Below the pieces are notes generated by a model. It was not told the origin of the DNA. It ran no database searches and was given only the letters and a program-made list of their open reading frames with translations. A program made the position numbers and the translations under genes. From CAYRUP01 sp964489265 (GTDB lineage Bacteria; Pseudomonadota; Gammaproteobacteria; DSM-16500), in contig CAZAXX010000019.1 of the NCBI GenBank assembly GCA_964489265.1, positions 1-35,080 on the forward strand: a DNA stretch of 35,080 nucleotides, given 5' to 3'. Positions 24,381 to 32,943 of the stretch are shown here, one piece after another (the stretch's first letter is position 1; each line of letters starts with the position of its first letter).

Positions 24381-25775
24381 ATGTCAACTCATACAAAAAA
24401 CACTCGTGTTGAATCCGACAGCATGGGCAAAATCGATGTGCCAGCCGATGTGTATTGGGGCGCGCAAACACAGCGTTCCATGCATCATTTTGCGATTGGT
24501 AATGATCTCATGCCAAAAGAATTAATTCGTGCATTTGCTATTTTAAAAAAAGCAGCGGCATTAACGAATACCGAATTGGGTTTGTTACCTGAAGAAAAAA
24601 CCAAATTAATTGTTGCGGCAGCAGATGAAATTATTGCAGGCAAATTAGCAGATCAATTTCCCTTAAGAATTTGGCAAACGGGTAGTGGTACGCAAACGAA
24701 TATGAATGTGAATGAAGTTATTTCAAATCGTGCGATTGAAATGGCTGGCGGTGTGTTGGGCAGCAAAAAACCGGTTCATCCAAATGATGATGTCAATCGT
24801 TCGCAATCGTCCAATGATACCTTTCCAACTGCGATGCATATTGCCGCAACAGAAAGCGTGATTAACCGTTTAATTCCTGCGATTAAAGAATTACGCGCAG
24901 CCTTGCTTGAAAAACAGCATAAATTTGCCAAGATTGTGAAAGTAGGCCGCACTCATTTGCAAGATGCAGTGCCATTAACCATGGGACAAGAATTTTCTGG
25001 TTACATAGCGCAACTCGATGCTGCATTAAGAAATATTGATGCGACATTGCCAGGTTTATATGAGTTAGCATTAGGTGGCACGGCCGTTGGAACCGGGATG
25101 AATGCGCCTCCCAAATTTGGTGAAAAAGCAGCGGAAAAAATCGCACGCTTAACTGAATTACCTTTTGTGTCCGCACCCAATAAATTTGCAGCACTCGCAG
25201 CGCATGATGCAATCGTGTTTGCCAGTGGCGCATTAAAAACTTTAGCCTGTGCATTAATGAAAATTGCCAACGATTTGCGTTGGTTGGGGTCTGGTCCACG
25301 TTGTGGTTTAGGTGAATTAATTTTACCGGAAAACGAACCTGGTTCTTCTATCATGCCAGGCAAAGTGAATCCAACCCAATGTGAAGCAATGACAATGGTT
25401 TGCGTGCAAGTCATGGGTAATGACACGGCAATTACCGTTGCAGGTTCACAAGGTAATTTTGAATTAAATGTTTTTAAACCAGTGATGATTTATAATTTCT
25501 TGCATTCTGTGACCTTGTTATCGGATGCATCACACATGTTTACGTCATTCATGGTGAAAGGAATGGAAGCGGATGAAAAACGGATTCGCCAGTTTGTAGA
25601 TAATTCGTTGATGTTGGTGACAGCGTTGACACCAAAAATTGGTTATGATCGCTCCGCAGAAATTGCGCACAAAGCATGGCATGAAGGAACTAATTTATTA
25701 GAAGCAAGTCTTGCGTTGGGATATTTGACGGAAGAAGAATTTAAAGATTTGATTCGTCCAGATAATATGGTTTAA
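24381..25775 (+). CDS. fumC: Class II fumarate hydratase
   Basis: A 464-aa fumarase/aspartase-superfamily enzyme. It shows the superfamily signature GSSIMPGKVNPTQ, the GSGTQTNMNVNEV substrate segment, SSNDTFPTAMHIA and GRTHLQDAVPLTMGQE. It interconverts fumarate and malate in the TCA cycle. It begins 10-11 nt after an AGGAG site, which lies just past the palindromic element. Nothing resembling a normal promoter remains between the element and the start codon. Confidence 0.97.
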   Translation: MSTHTKNTRVESDSMGKIDVPADVYWGAQTQRSMHHFAIGNDLMPKELIRAFAILKKAAALTNTELGLLPEEKTKLIVAAADEIIAGKLADQFPLRIWQTGSGTQTNMNVNEVISNRAIEMAGGVLGSKKPVHPNDDVNRSQSSNDTFPTAMHIAATESVINRLIPAIKELRAALLEKQHKFAKIVKVGRTHLQDAVPLTMGQEFSGYIAQLDAALRNIDATLPGLYELALGGTAVGTGMNAPPKFGEKAAEKIARLTELPFVSAPNKFAALAAHDAIVFASGALKTLACALMKIANDLRWLGSGPRCGLGELILPENEPGSSIMPGKVNPTQCEAMTMVCVQVMGNDTAITVAGSQGNFELNVFKPVMIYNFLHSVTLLSDASHMFTSFMVKGMEADEKRIRQFVDNSLMLVTALTPKIGYDRSAEIAHKAWHEGTNLLEASLALGYLTEEEFKDLIRPDNMV

Positions 25776-25792
25776 CGGCGTCATTCGTCATT

Positions 25793-25870
25793 CGTCATTG
25801 CGAGGAGCGTTTTGTGCGACGTGGCAATCTCTCCAGATCGCCACGCCTTCTACGGAGTCTCGCGATGACG
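25793..25870. repeat. CGTCATTGCGAG-type palindromic repeat, left copy
   Basis: End arms (25793-25805 and 25858-25870) are inverses at 11 of 13 bases; inner arms GTGGCAATC (25821-25829) and GATCGCCAC (25836-25844) differ at one base. Positions 25787-25810 form a 24-bp stretch identical to 28179-28202. A CGTCATT unit is repeated in tandem just before the element. It lies 17 nt after fumC and ends 34 nt before the S1P-lyase-like gene. Confidence 0.85.
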
Positions 25871-25904
25871 AAGGATTTTTTATATTCTATAAAAGGATTT
25901 ATAT

Positions 25905-27698
25905 ATGCTTTCAAAACGACAACCACCTAAAAGAAATATGTGTCATGTCGCAGCAAACATGATCGGTATACTAGTCAACTCCATTAATTCAAATCTCAGT
26001 GAATATTCTCCCACTACGATTGTGGCAGGATCTGTTGCTGCTACGACAGCTGTTTTGACGGGCGATTTTACTGCAGCGACAATTGTTCTCACTTTTGCAA
26101 CAGTTCATTTTGCGAAAAAAGCCGTTGAGAATGCGAACAAAGATATGGTGGCCAAGCTGTTGGTAAATATCCCTTTCAGTATGCGATTTCCTGTTGTGGG
26201 TGTGGGTGGACCAGAGCTCAAGGCTAAATTGGAAAAAGAAAAAAAAGATGCAATTGCTGATTTGCAAAAAGGCGTCGATGAATCCTATGCGCCATGGGTT
26301 CGATATACTGAGCTTCCTGAAAAAGGCTTAACACGAGCTGAGATCGATGCGCGTTTTGCACAAATTGGCACACACAAACATCCAGCCAAAAATTCTGGCG
26401 CAACTTACGCGTTTTACACGAAAGAAGAAAAGGAAATGCAACAAACTGTCTGGAGTATAGCGTCATTAACCAATACAATGCATGCCAGCCAAAATCCTGA
26501 AATCAATTTATGCGAAGCAGAGTTGATCAGTGCGTTACAAAAATTATTAAATAATCCAAATGCTGATGCGCATGGCATGGTAACCAATGGGGGTACTTTT
26601 AGTAACTTACATGCTGTTTTCGCTTATGTTAGCATTGCTCGGGCGAATGGAATCACGACACCAGAAATTATTGTGCCGTCAACTGCACATGCTTCTTTTG
26701 ATAAAGCAGCAGAATATTCGGGTGCCAAGCTTGTTAAAGTTCCTGTGAATCCAGAAACAGGAGCGGCCGATGTTGCTGCGATGCAAAAGGCAATTAACTT
26801 CAAAACATGTATGTTAGTAGGCTCAGCGCCTTCTTTTCCTTGTGGTGTCTATGATCCAATTGAAGAATTAGGCGCTGTCGCAGTTGAAGAAAAATTACCA
26901 CTTCACGTCGATGCATGCTTAGGTGGATTTTTAAATATTTTTGCAAAAAGAGCGGGTCGCACAATTCCACCGTGTGATTATTCCGTGAAAGGTGTGACAA
27001 GTCTTTCTCTGGATACCCATAAATATGGGGAAACAGCTAAAGGCAACTCTGTCATCACTTTTCTTAGAAGTAATCTTTGTATTCATGTCAATACAAAATG
27101 GGAAGGTGGTTTGTATGTTTCTCCTGGTATGGCGGGTTCACGATCTGGAGCGGATATTGCAGGGCCTTGGGCATTAATTTTTAGTCGCGGTGTAGAAAGT
27201 TATGTGAATAGCACAAAAGCTATTTTTGCTTTGAAAGATGCATTGGTTGAAAAAATTCAGCAAATTGAGGGCATTTGTATTCCATATCCAACACCTTTTT
27301 CTGTGATTGCAATAAAAGCAACGCCTGGTTTGAATCTCTTACTGGTTGAAACCAAGTTATCTGAGGATGGCTGGAATTTTAATATCTCACAAAGCTCCGA
27401 TCAAAAAAGGCACGGATTGCATTTTTGTTTAACATCAGTACATGTTAATTATCCTGGGTTTGCCGATCTGTTTATTCAAGCGTTGCAAAACGCAGTCCAA
27501 TTTGCTCGCTTGAATCCCGATGCAAAATTGAAATCGATGGCCAGAGTTTATGGCGCATTTTCTAAATTTGTGCCAGCTCCTTTACAACAGAAACTGGGCG
27601 AAGCTTATATTGAAACACAATTTAACATTGACCAATCATCACAGCCTTCAGTAGAAGATTTGGAAAAACAAAACAGGGGTGGATTCCGTCACCGTTAA
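25905..27698 (+). CDS. Sphingosine-1-phosphate-lyase-like PLP enzyme
   Basis: A 597-aa fold-type I PLP enzyme. The cofactor site is clear: Asp336 in HVDACLGGFL and the Schiff-base Lys373 in DTHKYGETAKG, followed by KWEGGLYVSPGMAGSRSG and an IAGPWALIFSRGVESYV segment. This second half lines up in order with eukaryotic S1P lyases, as does the YGAF...-TQFNID end. The N-terminus has a hydrophobic stretch (about residues 36-70), like the anchor of the eukaryotic enzymes. The PLP-phosphate loop NGGTFSNLHA is closer to group II decarboxylases, and Glu376 stands where S1P lyases usually have Tyr or Phe (HKYGY), while Lys379 is kept. A group II amino-acid decarboxylase is the alternative. An AAAGGA site precedes the ATG. 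Together with the next gene it lies between two copies of one repeat. Confidence 0.82.
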   Translation: MLSKRQPPKRNMCHVAANMIGILVNSINSNLSEYSPTTIVAGSVAATTAVLTGDFTAATIVLTFATVHFAKKAVENANKDMVAKLLVNIPFSMRFPVVGVGGPELKAKLEKEKKDAIADLQKGVDESYAPWVRYTELPEKGLTRAEIDARFAQIGTHKHPAKNSGATYAFYTKEEKEMQQTVWSIASLTNTMHASQNPEINLCEAELISALQKLLNNPNADAHGMVTNGGTFSNLHAVFAYVSIARANGITTPEIIVPSTAHASFDKAAEYSGAKLVKVPVNPETGAADVAAMQKAINFKTCMLVGSAPSFPCGVYDPIEELGAVAVEEKLPLHVDACLGGFLNIFAKRAGRTIPPCDYSVKGVTSLSLDTHKYGETAKGNSVITFLRSNLCIHVNTKWEGGLYVSPGMAGSRSGADIAGPWALIFSRGVESYVNSTKAIFALKDALVEKIQQIEGICIPYPTPFSVIAIKATPGLNLLLVETKLSEDGWNFNISQSSDQKRHGLHFCLTSVHVNYPGFADLFIQALQNAVQFARLNPDAKLKSMARVYGAFSKFVPAPLQQKLGEAYIETQFNIDQSSQPSVEDLEKQNRGGFRHR

Positions 27699-27782
27699 AA
27701 ATTTATGATGATCAATTGACAAATAAGTTATACTCAACAACGTATCTTTTTTAAATTTATTTATTTTATATAAGGAATAATT

Positions 27783-28175
27783 ATGTTAGCACTAGCAAGG
27801 TTAATATTAGGAAACGGCTGTACATCCGAAAAACCGAAAAAAAGTGACGTCGAAGAAAAACCGTCAGAGTTTAGTTTGTTAAGGGATGAAGTTAGTTCAT
27901 TATTTGACAAAGTACAAGGATGTAAAGCAGAAATACTACGACTAAAAAAAGAGAAAGCGACTCAAGATGCAGTTAAATCAGCTGTAGAGGCATATCAAAC
28001 TGCTAACCGTGAATATCAAGCTTCTCAAAAGAAATATGAAGCAGCGAAAGCCGCAAAAGGCCTTTCTCCTCTGTCTTCTTCCTCCTCGTCTTCTGCTGAC
28101 AGTCCGACAGTCGTTGTTCCGACTGCGAGTGAATCAGCGGCACCAACTCCAGCTCGTGGGTTAACGCCACGCTGA
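27783..28175 (+). CDS. Small protein with WHEP-like helical segment
   Basis: A 130-aa protein, no recognised bacterial family. Residues 31-90 are strongly helical and charged; residues 51-79 (from ILRLKKEKATQDAVKSAVEA on, ending near REYQ) keep the spacing LK-EKA-V-AV-EY seen in WHEP domains, the short helix pairs attached to eukaryotic aminoacyl-tRNA synthetases. The last 35 residues are Ser/Pro/Thr-rich with an unbroken run of eight Ser, likely disordered. The N-terminus has a short hydrophobic run but no good signal peptide. AAGGA lies 6 nt before the ATG. It follows the S1P-lyase-like gene after 84 nt. The WHEP reading is by eye; a plain coiled coil is the alternative. Confidence 0.7.
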   Translation: MLALARLILGNGCTSEKPKKSDVEEKPSEFSLLRDEVSSLFDKVQGCKAEILRLKKEKATQDAVKSAVEAYQTANREYQASQKKYEAAKAAKGLSPLSSSSSSSADSPTVVVPTASESAAPTPARGLTPR

Positions 28176-28185
28176 TTTGTCATTC

Positions 28186-28264
28186 GTCATTGCGAGGAGC
28201 GTAGCGACGAAGCAATCCAGAAAACTATCAATTTTCTGGATTGCTTCGCTTCGCTCGCAATGAC
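28186..28264. repeat. CGTCATTGCGAG-type palindromic repeat, right copy
   Basis: GTCATTGCGAG (28186-28196) is the inverse of CTCGCAATGAC (28254-28264), and the centre contains AGCAATCCAGAAAA / TTTTCTGGATTGCT. Nearly the whole 79 bp folds into one hairpin. It fills the gap between the convergent WHEP-like and antiporter genes, ending 2 nt before the latter's stop. It shares a 24-bp identical stretch (28179-28202) with the left copy at 25787-25810. Confidence 0.88.
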
Positions 28265-28266
28265 AC

Positions 28267-30252
28267 TTAAGGCGTTTCAGCCGACAACAATTTCTGCTCT
28301 GCCATTTCCAAATCATTCAACGTGCCAAAAGCAATCAAAATATCATTCACCGTTAACTTGATATTGCCATTCGGCTTAAACTGTTTCGAGTCACCACGCC
28401 GCATTGCAACAATTTCAATTCCGGATTCGCGTAGCCGCAAATCTTTGAGTTTTTGATTCACCGCGTAAGCGCCTTCGGATATCAAAATGGGTCTTAATTG
28501 TTGCGCTGTCATTTCAAGTTCGACATCTTCGCCAAAACCACCAATGAAAACTTTCTTTAACAAATCATAATCTTTATTGCGAGCTTCATGCATCAGTTCC
28601 GCAATTTTTCCGGCGGAAATATTAATTAATTGCAATAAATGATGCGAAAGCGTCAAGCTTTCCTCAAACAATTCCGCAATGACTTGGGTGGCGCCATATT
28701 CTTTTAAGGTTTTTAATTCGTGCTCATCATGACAGCGTACGAGAATAGGGAGATTGGGATGTTTTTGTCTTACCATGCTTAAAATGCGGATGGTAGATTT
28801 TAAATCATTAAAACTAATCACTAGTACTTTGGCATGATCTAAGCGCGCAGCGGCTAAAATTTCCGGATGTGTTGGGTCGCCATACATTACGCTTTCGCCC
28901 GCAAGACGCGCATGCTGAATCAGTTCCACATCTAAATCGAGTCCAATATAAGGAAAGCGCACTTGATCTAACAAGCGAGCAATGTGTTGTCCCACGCGAC
29001 CATAACCACAAATAATAATATGATGTTTTAAACTCTGCGCCACTTGTGCAAGGTGTTGTTCGCTAATTTCATCATCGCCTTTTACCGTTTTAAATAGGAA
29101 AAGACGCGCAATTTCTTTGTTAAAACGAATGATGATGGGGGAAATTGCAATGCTCAGCAATAATGCCGCGAGTACCACTTGGCCATAATCAGCGGGAAGA
29201 ATTTTTTCGTTTAAAGCAAGCGTCAATAATGCAAATCCGAATTCGCCACCTTGCGCTAATATCAAACCTGTGCGACAGGCAATAGAGGCAGAGCTTCCGC
29301 TTAAACGACTGACCATGCTGATCAGCAGCATTTTAAAAACAGTGAGACAACCCAGTAATAATAAAATCCAATGCCATGTTTTATACCATTGACTCACATC
29401 CGTTAACATGCCGATCGAAATAAAAAATAATCCCAATAAAATATCGCGAAAAGGGCGTATTTCCACGGCAATTTGATGCCGAAATTCTGTTTCCGCCAAC
29501 ATCATTCCCGCTAAAAAAGCGCCGAGCGCAAATGATAATCCCAGTACATTGGTAATCCATGCAGCACTCAACGTGACGAGTAAGACAGAGAGCGTAAATA
29601 ATTCAATCGCACGTGTTTTTGCAATCGTGTGAAATAGAGGTTTTAATAACATACGCCCTGCGCTAAAAATCAAGGTAATCGCAAAAATACCTTTCGCGAG
29701 TGCCCACAACAGAATGAGCGCTAAATTATGCTGATTACTATCATTTAAACCCGCAATCAAAATGATTAATGGCACCACTGCCAAATCTTGTAATAACAGA
29801 ATTCCCAACACGTTCATGCCGTGTGGTGAAGATAATTCGAGTTGATCATGCAATTGTTTTGCCACGATGGCGGTAGATGACATAGCGACAATGCTGCCAA
29901 CTACCAATGCAGACAACGTGGACATACCGATTAACTTGCCGACAAGAGTTGTAATCAGAATGCAAAGTAGAATTTGTAAAATGCCCGTCATATACACAGA
30001 TTTTTTTAGGGCGAGCAATTTAGGTAAAGAAAATTCAAGACCAATGGTAAACATTAAAAAGACGATGCCAAATTCAGCCAACTCTTTTATTCTTGACGTG
30101 TCATGCACAATGTTGAGCGTATGTGGGCCGACCCAGGCGCCCACTAACAAATAACCTAAAATGACCGAGAGTTTGAGTTCGCGAAAAATCACTGTCACGA
30201 ATAACGCGATTAGAAAAACAAATAATATCATGTCCAAGATATCAAAATGCAT
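28267..30252 (-). CDS. CPA2-family cation/proton antiporter with RCK domain (Kef/YbaL-like)
   Basis: A 661-aa protein: about 12 hydrophobic helices (residues 5-385) with GLEF near 71 and LLLQDLAVVP (Asp156 in the transport core), then a TrkA-N/RCK domain from about 410 with ICGYGRVG (Gly416, 418, 421) and Asp439 at the end of the second strand, which suggests NAD(H) binding, and a TrkA-C domain (about 575-655). Such proteins exchange K+ or Na+ for H+ under ligand control. No KefF/KefG partner gene is adjacent, so YbaL-like is a better guess than KefB/C. It follows marC by 18 nt. Confidence 0.92.
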   Translation of the reverse strand: MHFDILDMILFVFLIALFVTVIFRELKLSVILGYLLVGAWVGPHTLNIVHDTSRIKELAEFGIVFLMFTIGLEFSLPKLLALKKSVYMTGILQILLCILITTLVGKLIGMSTLSALVVGSIVAMSSTAIVAKQLHDQLELSSPHGMNVLGILLLQDLAVVPLIILIAGLNDSNQHNLALILLWALAKGIFAITLIFSAGRMLLKPLFHTIAKTRAIELFTLSVLLVTLSAAWITNVLGLSFALGAFLAGMMLAETEFRHQIAVEIRPFRDILLGLFFISIGMLTDVSQWYKTWHWILLLLGCLTVFKMLLISMVSRLSGSSASIACRTGLILAQGGEFGFALLTLALNEKILPADYGQVVLAALLLSIAISPIIIRFNKEIARLFLFKTVKGDDEISEQHLAQVAQSLKHHIIICGYGRVGQHIARLLDQVRFPYIGLDLDVELIQHARLAGESVMYGDPTHPEILAAARLDHAKVLVISFNDLKSTIRILSMVRQKHPNLPILVRCHDEHELKTLKEYGATQVIAELFEESLTLSHHLLQLINISAGKIAELMHEARNKDYDLLKKVFIGGFGEDVELEMTAQQLRPILISEGAYAVNQKLKDLRLRESGIEIVAMRRGDSKQFKPNGNIKLTVNDILIAFGTLNDLEMAEQKLLSAETP

Positions 30253-30270
30253 GGTCCCTCACATTTTTGA

Positions 30271-30900
30271 TCAATGTAAGACGGGTAAAAGACCTACAAG
30301 TCCATCTGCTAGCATGCCGACTGCAATCGCCATAATAATCATGCCCATGATGCGAGTGACCACTTTCATCACGGAAGCACCGACGAATTTGACGACTGTC
30401 GAACCAAAATACAAAATCAAACCCATGCCCAAGGTTAAGAGCACGCAAATAATCGTCATCCAGATTTTATTGATAAATTCTGGAAAATCGCCTGTGGCAA
30501 TAATAAGCGTGCTGATCGCGCCAGGTCCCACAATGACAGGTAAGGCTAACGGGACAACTGCGATGGATTCACGGTGTTTGGCAGCTTCGTCATCGCCCAC
30601 TGTGTGGTTCATTGGGCTTTCACGCGATTGCAGCATGGATAAACCCATTAACAATAAAATAATTCCACCAGCAAAACGAAAGGCCGGTAAACTGATGCCT
30701 AACAAGTTGAGAATGGCGTGGCCACCCCAAAGCGTGAGTAATAAAATAATAATAATAGCAAATGAGGCTTCGATGGCGGTTTTTCGTTGGTGGGCGAGTG
30801 GGGTTTTGTGAGTCAGATCCAAAAATATGGACAATGAACCAAGCGGGTTCATCATGATAATCATGGCAACAATCAGTTGGAGCATTTCAGGTGCTGTCAT
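30271..30900 (-). CDS. MarC-family integral membrane protein
   Basis: A 209-aa protein with about six hydrophobic helices and MarC-family marks: MNPLGSLSIFLDLT near the start, FRFAGGIILLLMGLSML and PLALPVIVGPGAIST in the middle. The function of the family is unknown; the old link with multiple antibiotic resistance was withdrawn. I start at 30900 so that the first helix is at the N-terminus; the open frame continues 27 codons further up across the divergent serC promoter region. It is probably cotranscribed with the antiporter. Confidence 0.88.
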   Translation of the reverse strand: MTAPEMLQLIVAMIIMMNPLGSLSIFLDLTHKTPLAHQRKTAIEASFAIIIILLLTLWGGHAILNLLGISLPAFRFAGGIILLLMGLSMLQSRESPMNHTVGDDEAAKHRESIAVVPLALPVIVGPGAISTLIIATGDFPEFINKIWMTIICVLLTLGMGLILYFGSTVVKFVGASVMKVVTRIMGMIIMAIAVGMLADGLVGLLPVLH

Positions 30901-30943
30901 ATCGTTTTCACTCGTTTTAAGATTGTAATCATAACGAAGATTA

Positions 30944-30955
30944 GGCAATATTGCC
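30944..30955. promoter_or_regulatory. 12-bp perfect palindrome in the marC-serC gap
   Basis: GGCAATATTGCC is a perfect palindrome 25 bp before the serC start codon and about 43 bp before that of marC. A second CAATAT/ATATTG pairing overlaps it (30946-30965 region). Its place where a -10 would fall suggests an operator for one or both genes, but the regulator is unknown. Confidence 0.3.
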
Positions 30956-30980
30956 ACGATATTGGAATGAGGAGTTAACA

Positions 30981-32069
30981 ATGCGTAAGGTATTTAATTT
31001 CAGTGCGGGCCCTGCCATGTTGCCAGAGGACGTATTATTGCAGGCACAAGCGGAAATGTTGGATTGGCATGGCACTGGGATGTCGATTATGGAGCTCGGC
31101 CACCGCGGGGCAGAGTTTAAGGAAGTAGCCGAACAGGCAGAAGCCGATTTGCGTGAATTAATGGCTATTCCGAACAATTACCATGTTTTATTTTTGGCGG
31201 GCGGCGCCACCACACAATTTGCCATGGTGCCACTTAATTTATTTGGCGATAAAAAAAACGCGGATTATATCGACACCGGTATCTGGTCTAAAAAAGCCAT
31301 TGATGAAGCCAGACGTTATGGTCACGTCAATGTCGCAGCGGAAGTCGAAGTGCTGCATTCGCTTATTCATGTTCCGCCGCAAGAAAAATGGCTTTTGAAT
31401 AAAGATGCCGCGTACGTGCACTACACACCGAATGAAACGATCGAAGGAATTGAATTTCACTGGACGCCAAAAACCGGCAATGTGCCTTTGGTGGCAGACA
31501 TGACTTCGGTTATTTTGTCAAAACCGATTGATGTGTCGCAATATGGTGTGATTTATGCGGGTGCGCAAAAAAATATTGGTCAGTCTGGCATTACGGTTGC
31601 CATTATTCGTGAAGATTTACTCCGTGAGCCTTTAGCGGGTACACCGACTTTGTATTCTTATAAAATTAATGCGGAAAATAAATCGTATTACAACACACCG
31701 CCTACTTATGCCTGGTACATTGCAGGATTAGTTTTGCGCTGGATGAAAAATAAAGGTGGTGTTTCTGCCTTTGCGAAAATCAATCAACGCAAAGCAGAAA
31801 AATTATATGGATTTATTGATGGTCATAATGAATTTTACACCAACAGTGTGCATCCATCTTGCCGTTCTATTATGAATGTTCCATTCAGTTTAACGAATGC
31901 GGATTTGACGCAGAAATTTTTGGATACAGCAGTAAAAGAAGGTTTAACCAATTTGAAAGGCCATCGCTTGGCGGGTGGTGCGCGTGCAAGTATGTATAAT
32001 GCGATGCCGGAAGAAGGCGTCGATGCATTGATTCAGTTTATGCAGGATTTTGCAAAAACGCACGGATAA
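30981..32069 (+). CDS. serC: Phosphoserine aminotransferase
   Basis: A 362-aa class V aminotransferase, of the same length as E. coli SerC (362). It begins FNFSAGPAMLP and carries the PLP lysine at residue 197 (AGAQKNIGQSG), with the HWTPKT and RASMYNA segments near the ends. It makes phosphoserine from phosphohydroxypyruvate for serine, and acts in vitamin B6 synthesis. The start at 30981 follows a GAGGAG site 8 nt upstream; a Met 10 codons earlier lies inside the control region. It ends one base before the convergent thioesterase stop. Confidence 0.97.
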   Translation: MRKVFNFSAGPAMLPEDVLLQAQAEMLDWHGTGMSIMELGHRGAEFKEVAEQAEADLRELMAIPNNYHVLFLAGGATTQFAMVPLNLFGDKKNADYIDTGIWSKKAIDEARRYGHVNVAAEVEVLHSLIHVPPQEKWLLNKDAAYVHYTPNETIEGIEFHWTPKTGNVPLVADMTSVILSKPIDVSQYGVIYAGAQKNIGQSGITVAIIREDLLREPLAGTPTLYSYKINAENKSYYNTPPTYAWYIAGLVLRWMKNKGGVSAFAKINQRKAEKLYGFIDGHNEFYTNSVHPSCRSIMNVPFSLTNADLTQKFLDTAVKEGLTNLKGHRLAGGARASMYNAMPEEGVDALIQFMQDFAKTHG

Positions 32070-32070
32070 A

Positions 32071-32547
32071 TCATTTGTGTGATTTAATCGCCAAACGATT
32101 TTTTTTTCTAAATAAAGCATCTTCGTGACGCCGCTTTTGAATTTCATCATCAATTTGAAGCGGCGGAACTTTGGTTGGCTTACCTTTCTCATCTAACGCA
32201 ACCATCGTAAAATAACACGTATTGGTATGCCGTTTTTCTTGCGTCAACAAATTCTCTGCAACGACGCGAATGCCGACTTCGATAGAGCTGGTGCCGACAT
32301 AATTGACTGTCGCATAAAATGAAACAAGTTCACCAACATGAATAGGTTCTTTGAAAATCACTTGATCGACAGAGAGTGTAACGATATATTTTCCTGAGTA
32401 TCGTGACGCACATGCATAAGCAACGCGATCCAGTAATTTCAAGATATGCCCGCCATGCACATTTCCATGAAAATTCGCCATATCTGGCGTCATCACTTCC
32501 GCCATCACAATTGAACGATTGTCTTTATGAGAATTGTCTTCATTCAT
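32071..32547 (-). CDS. Acyl-CoA thioesterase, YciA-like hotdog family
   Basis: A 158-aa hotdog-fold protein with the conserved NFHGNVHGGHILKLLDRVAY segment (the HGGxxxxxxD helix) and VDQVIFKEPIHVGE. These enzymes hydrolyse a broad range of acyl-CoAs. The C-terminal tail (about 20 residues) is basic. I start at 32547; an 11-codon longer frame is open but has no better ribosome site. It faces the pilin genes divergently with only 27 bp between start codons. Confidence 0.88.
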   Translation of the reverse strand: MNEDNSHKDNRSIVMAEVMTPDMANFHGNVHGGHILKLLDRVAYACASRYSGKYIVTLSVDQVIFKEPIHVGELVSFYATVNYVGTSSIEVGIRVVAENLLTQEKRHTNTCYFTMVALDEKGKPTKVPPLQIDDEIQKRRHEDALFRKKNRLAIKSHK

Positions 32548-32574
32548 ATTTATTATTATAACACAGGGAATCCT

Positions 32575-32943
32575 ATGCAATTTATTGAAGTTTTAATCAG
32601 CTTGTTATTGATCGCATTCATATTATTTGGGTTGGATGGATTGCAATTTTATTCACTTAAATTAGCCAAATCAGCTTACTTTTATAATCTTGCTGTTAAC
32701 CAATTAAATAACATATCAGAGCGCTTATCCGCATTACAAACGGATGATGGATTCATGCAACAAATTGCGGCATGGAACACTGAAAATCAAACTGTGTTGC
32801 CACTTGGTTTCGGTACAGTCACGGGTGAATTTCCAAATTATATAGCAACTATATATTGGGGCACGCAACTACATCATTGCGCGAAAAAACACGTAGGAGA
32901 AGCAGGATGTTTAAGAGAAAAAATTCAATTGGCATCACTTTAA
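32575..32943 (+). CDS. PilV-like minor pilin, leader peptide missing
   Basis: A 122-aa protein starting MQFIEVLISLLLIAF. From position 4 on it matches the pilin helix (IEVLIS), with Glu5 exactly where mature pilins have it, but Met1 takes the place of Phe1 and there is no positive leader with Gly-1 for PilD. An AGGGAA site 5 nt upstream supports this start. The open frame reaches 16 codons up (to 32527) but gives no proper leader and overlaps the thioesterase start. It overlaps pilW by 37 nt. Call by helix and position; the body is divergent. Confidence 0.7.
   Translation: MQFIEVLISLLLIAFILFGLDGLQFYSLKLAKSAYFYNLAVNQLNNISERLSALQTDDGFMQQIAAWNTENQTVLPLGFGTVTGEFPNYIATIYWGTQLHHCAKKHVGEAGCLREKIQLASL

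Noticed and set aside
24883..25426. Two antisense open frames of about 140 codons in fumC.
   Set aside because: fumC is fully supported by motifs; these are shadows.
25865..25893. Possible promoter ATGACG-17 bp-TATAAA made partly by the left palindromic repeat, before the S1P-lyase-like gene.
   Set aside because: Transcription would start about 5 nt before the ATG and the ribosome site (AAAGGA, 25892-25897) would fall before or at the start point.
27716..27734. TTGACA (27716-27721) and TATACT (27729-27734) before the WHEP-like gene.
   Set aside because: Both are good boxes but only 7 bp apart, so they cannot form one sigma70 promoter, and neither has a partner at 16-18 bp.
30161..30811. 216-codon open frame opposite the antiporter start and marC.
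   Set aside because: It overlaps two well-supported membrane-protein genes and has no recognisable protein features.
32527..32574. Upstream start for the PilV-like gene that might give a leader (Gly four residues before Met).
   Set aside because: Cleavage after that Gly would put Glu at position 7 instead of 5 and leave Pro next to the cut; it also overlaps the thioesterase start.
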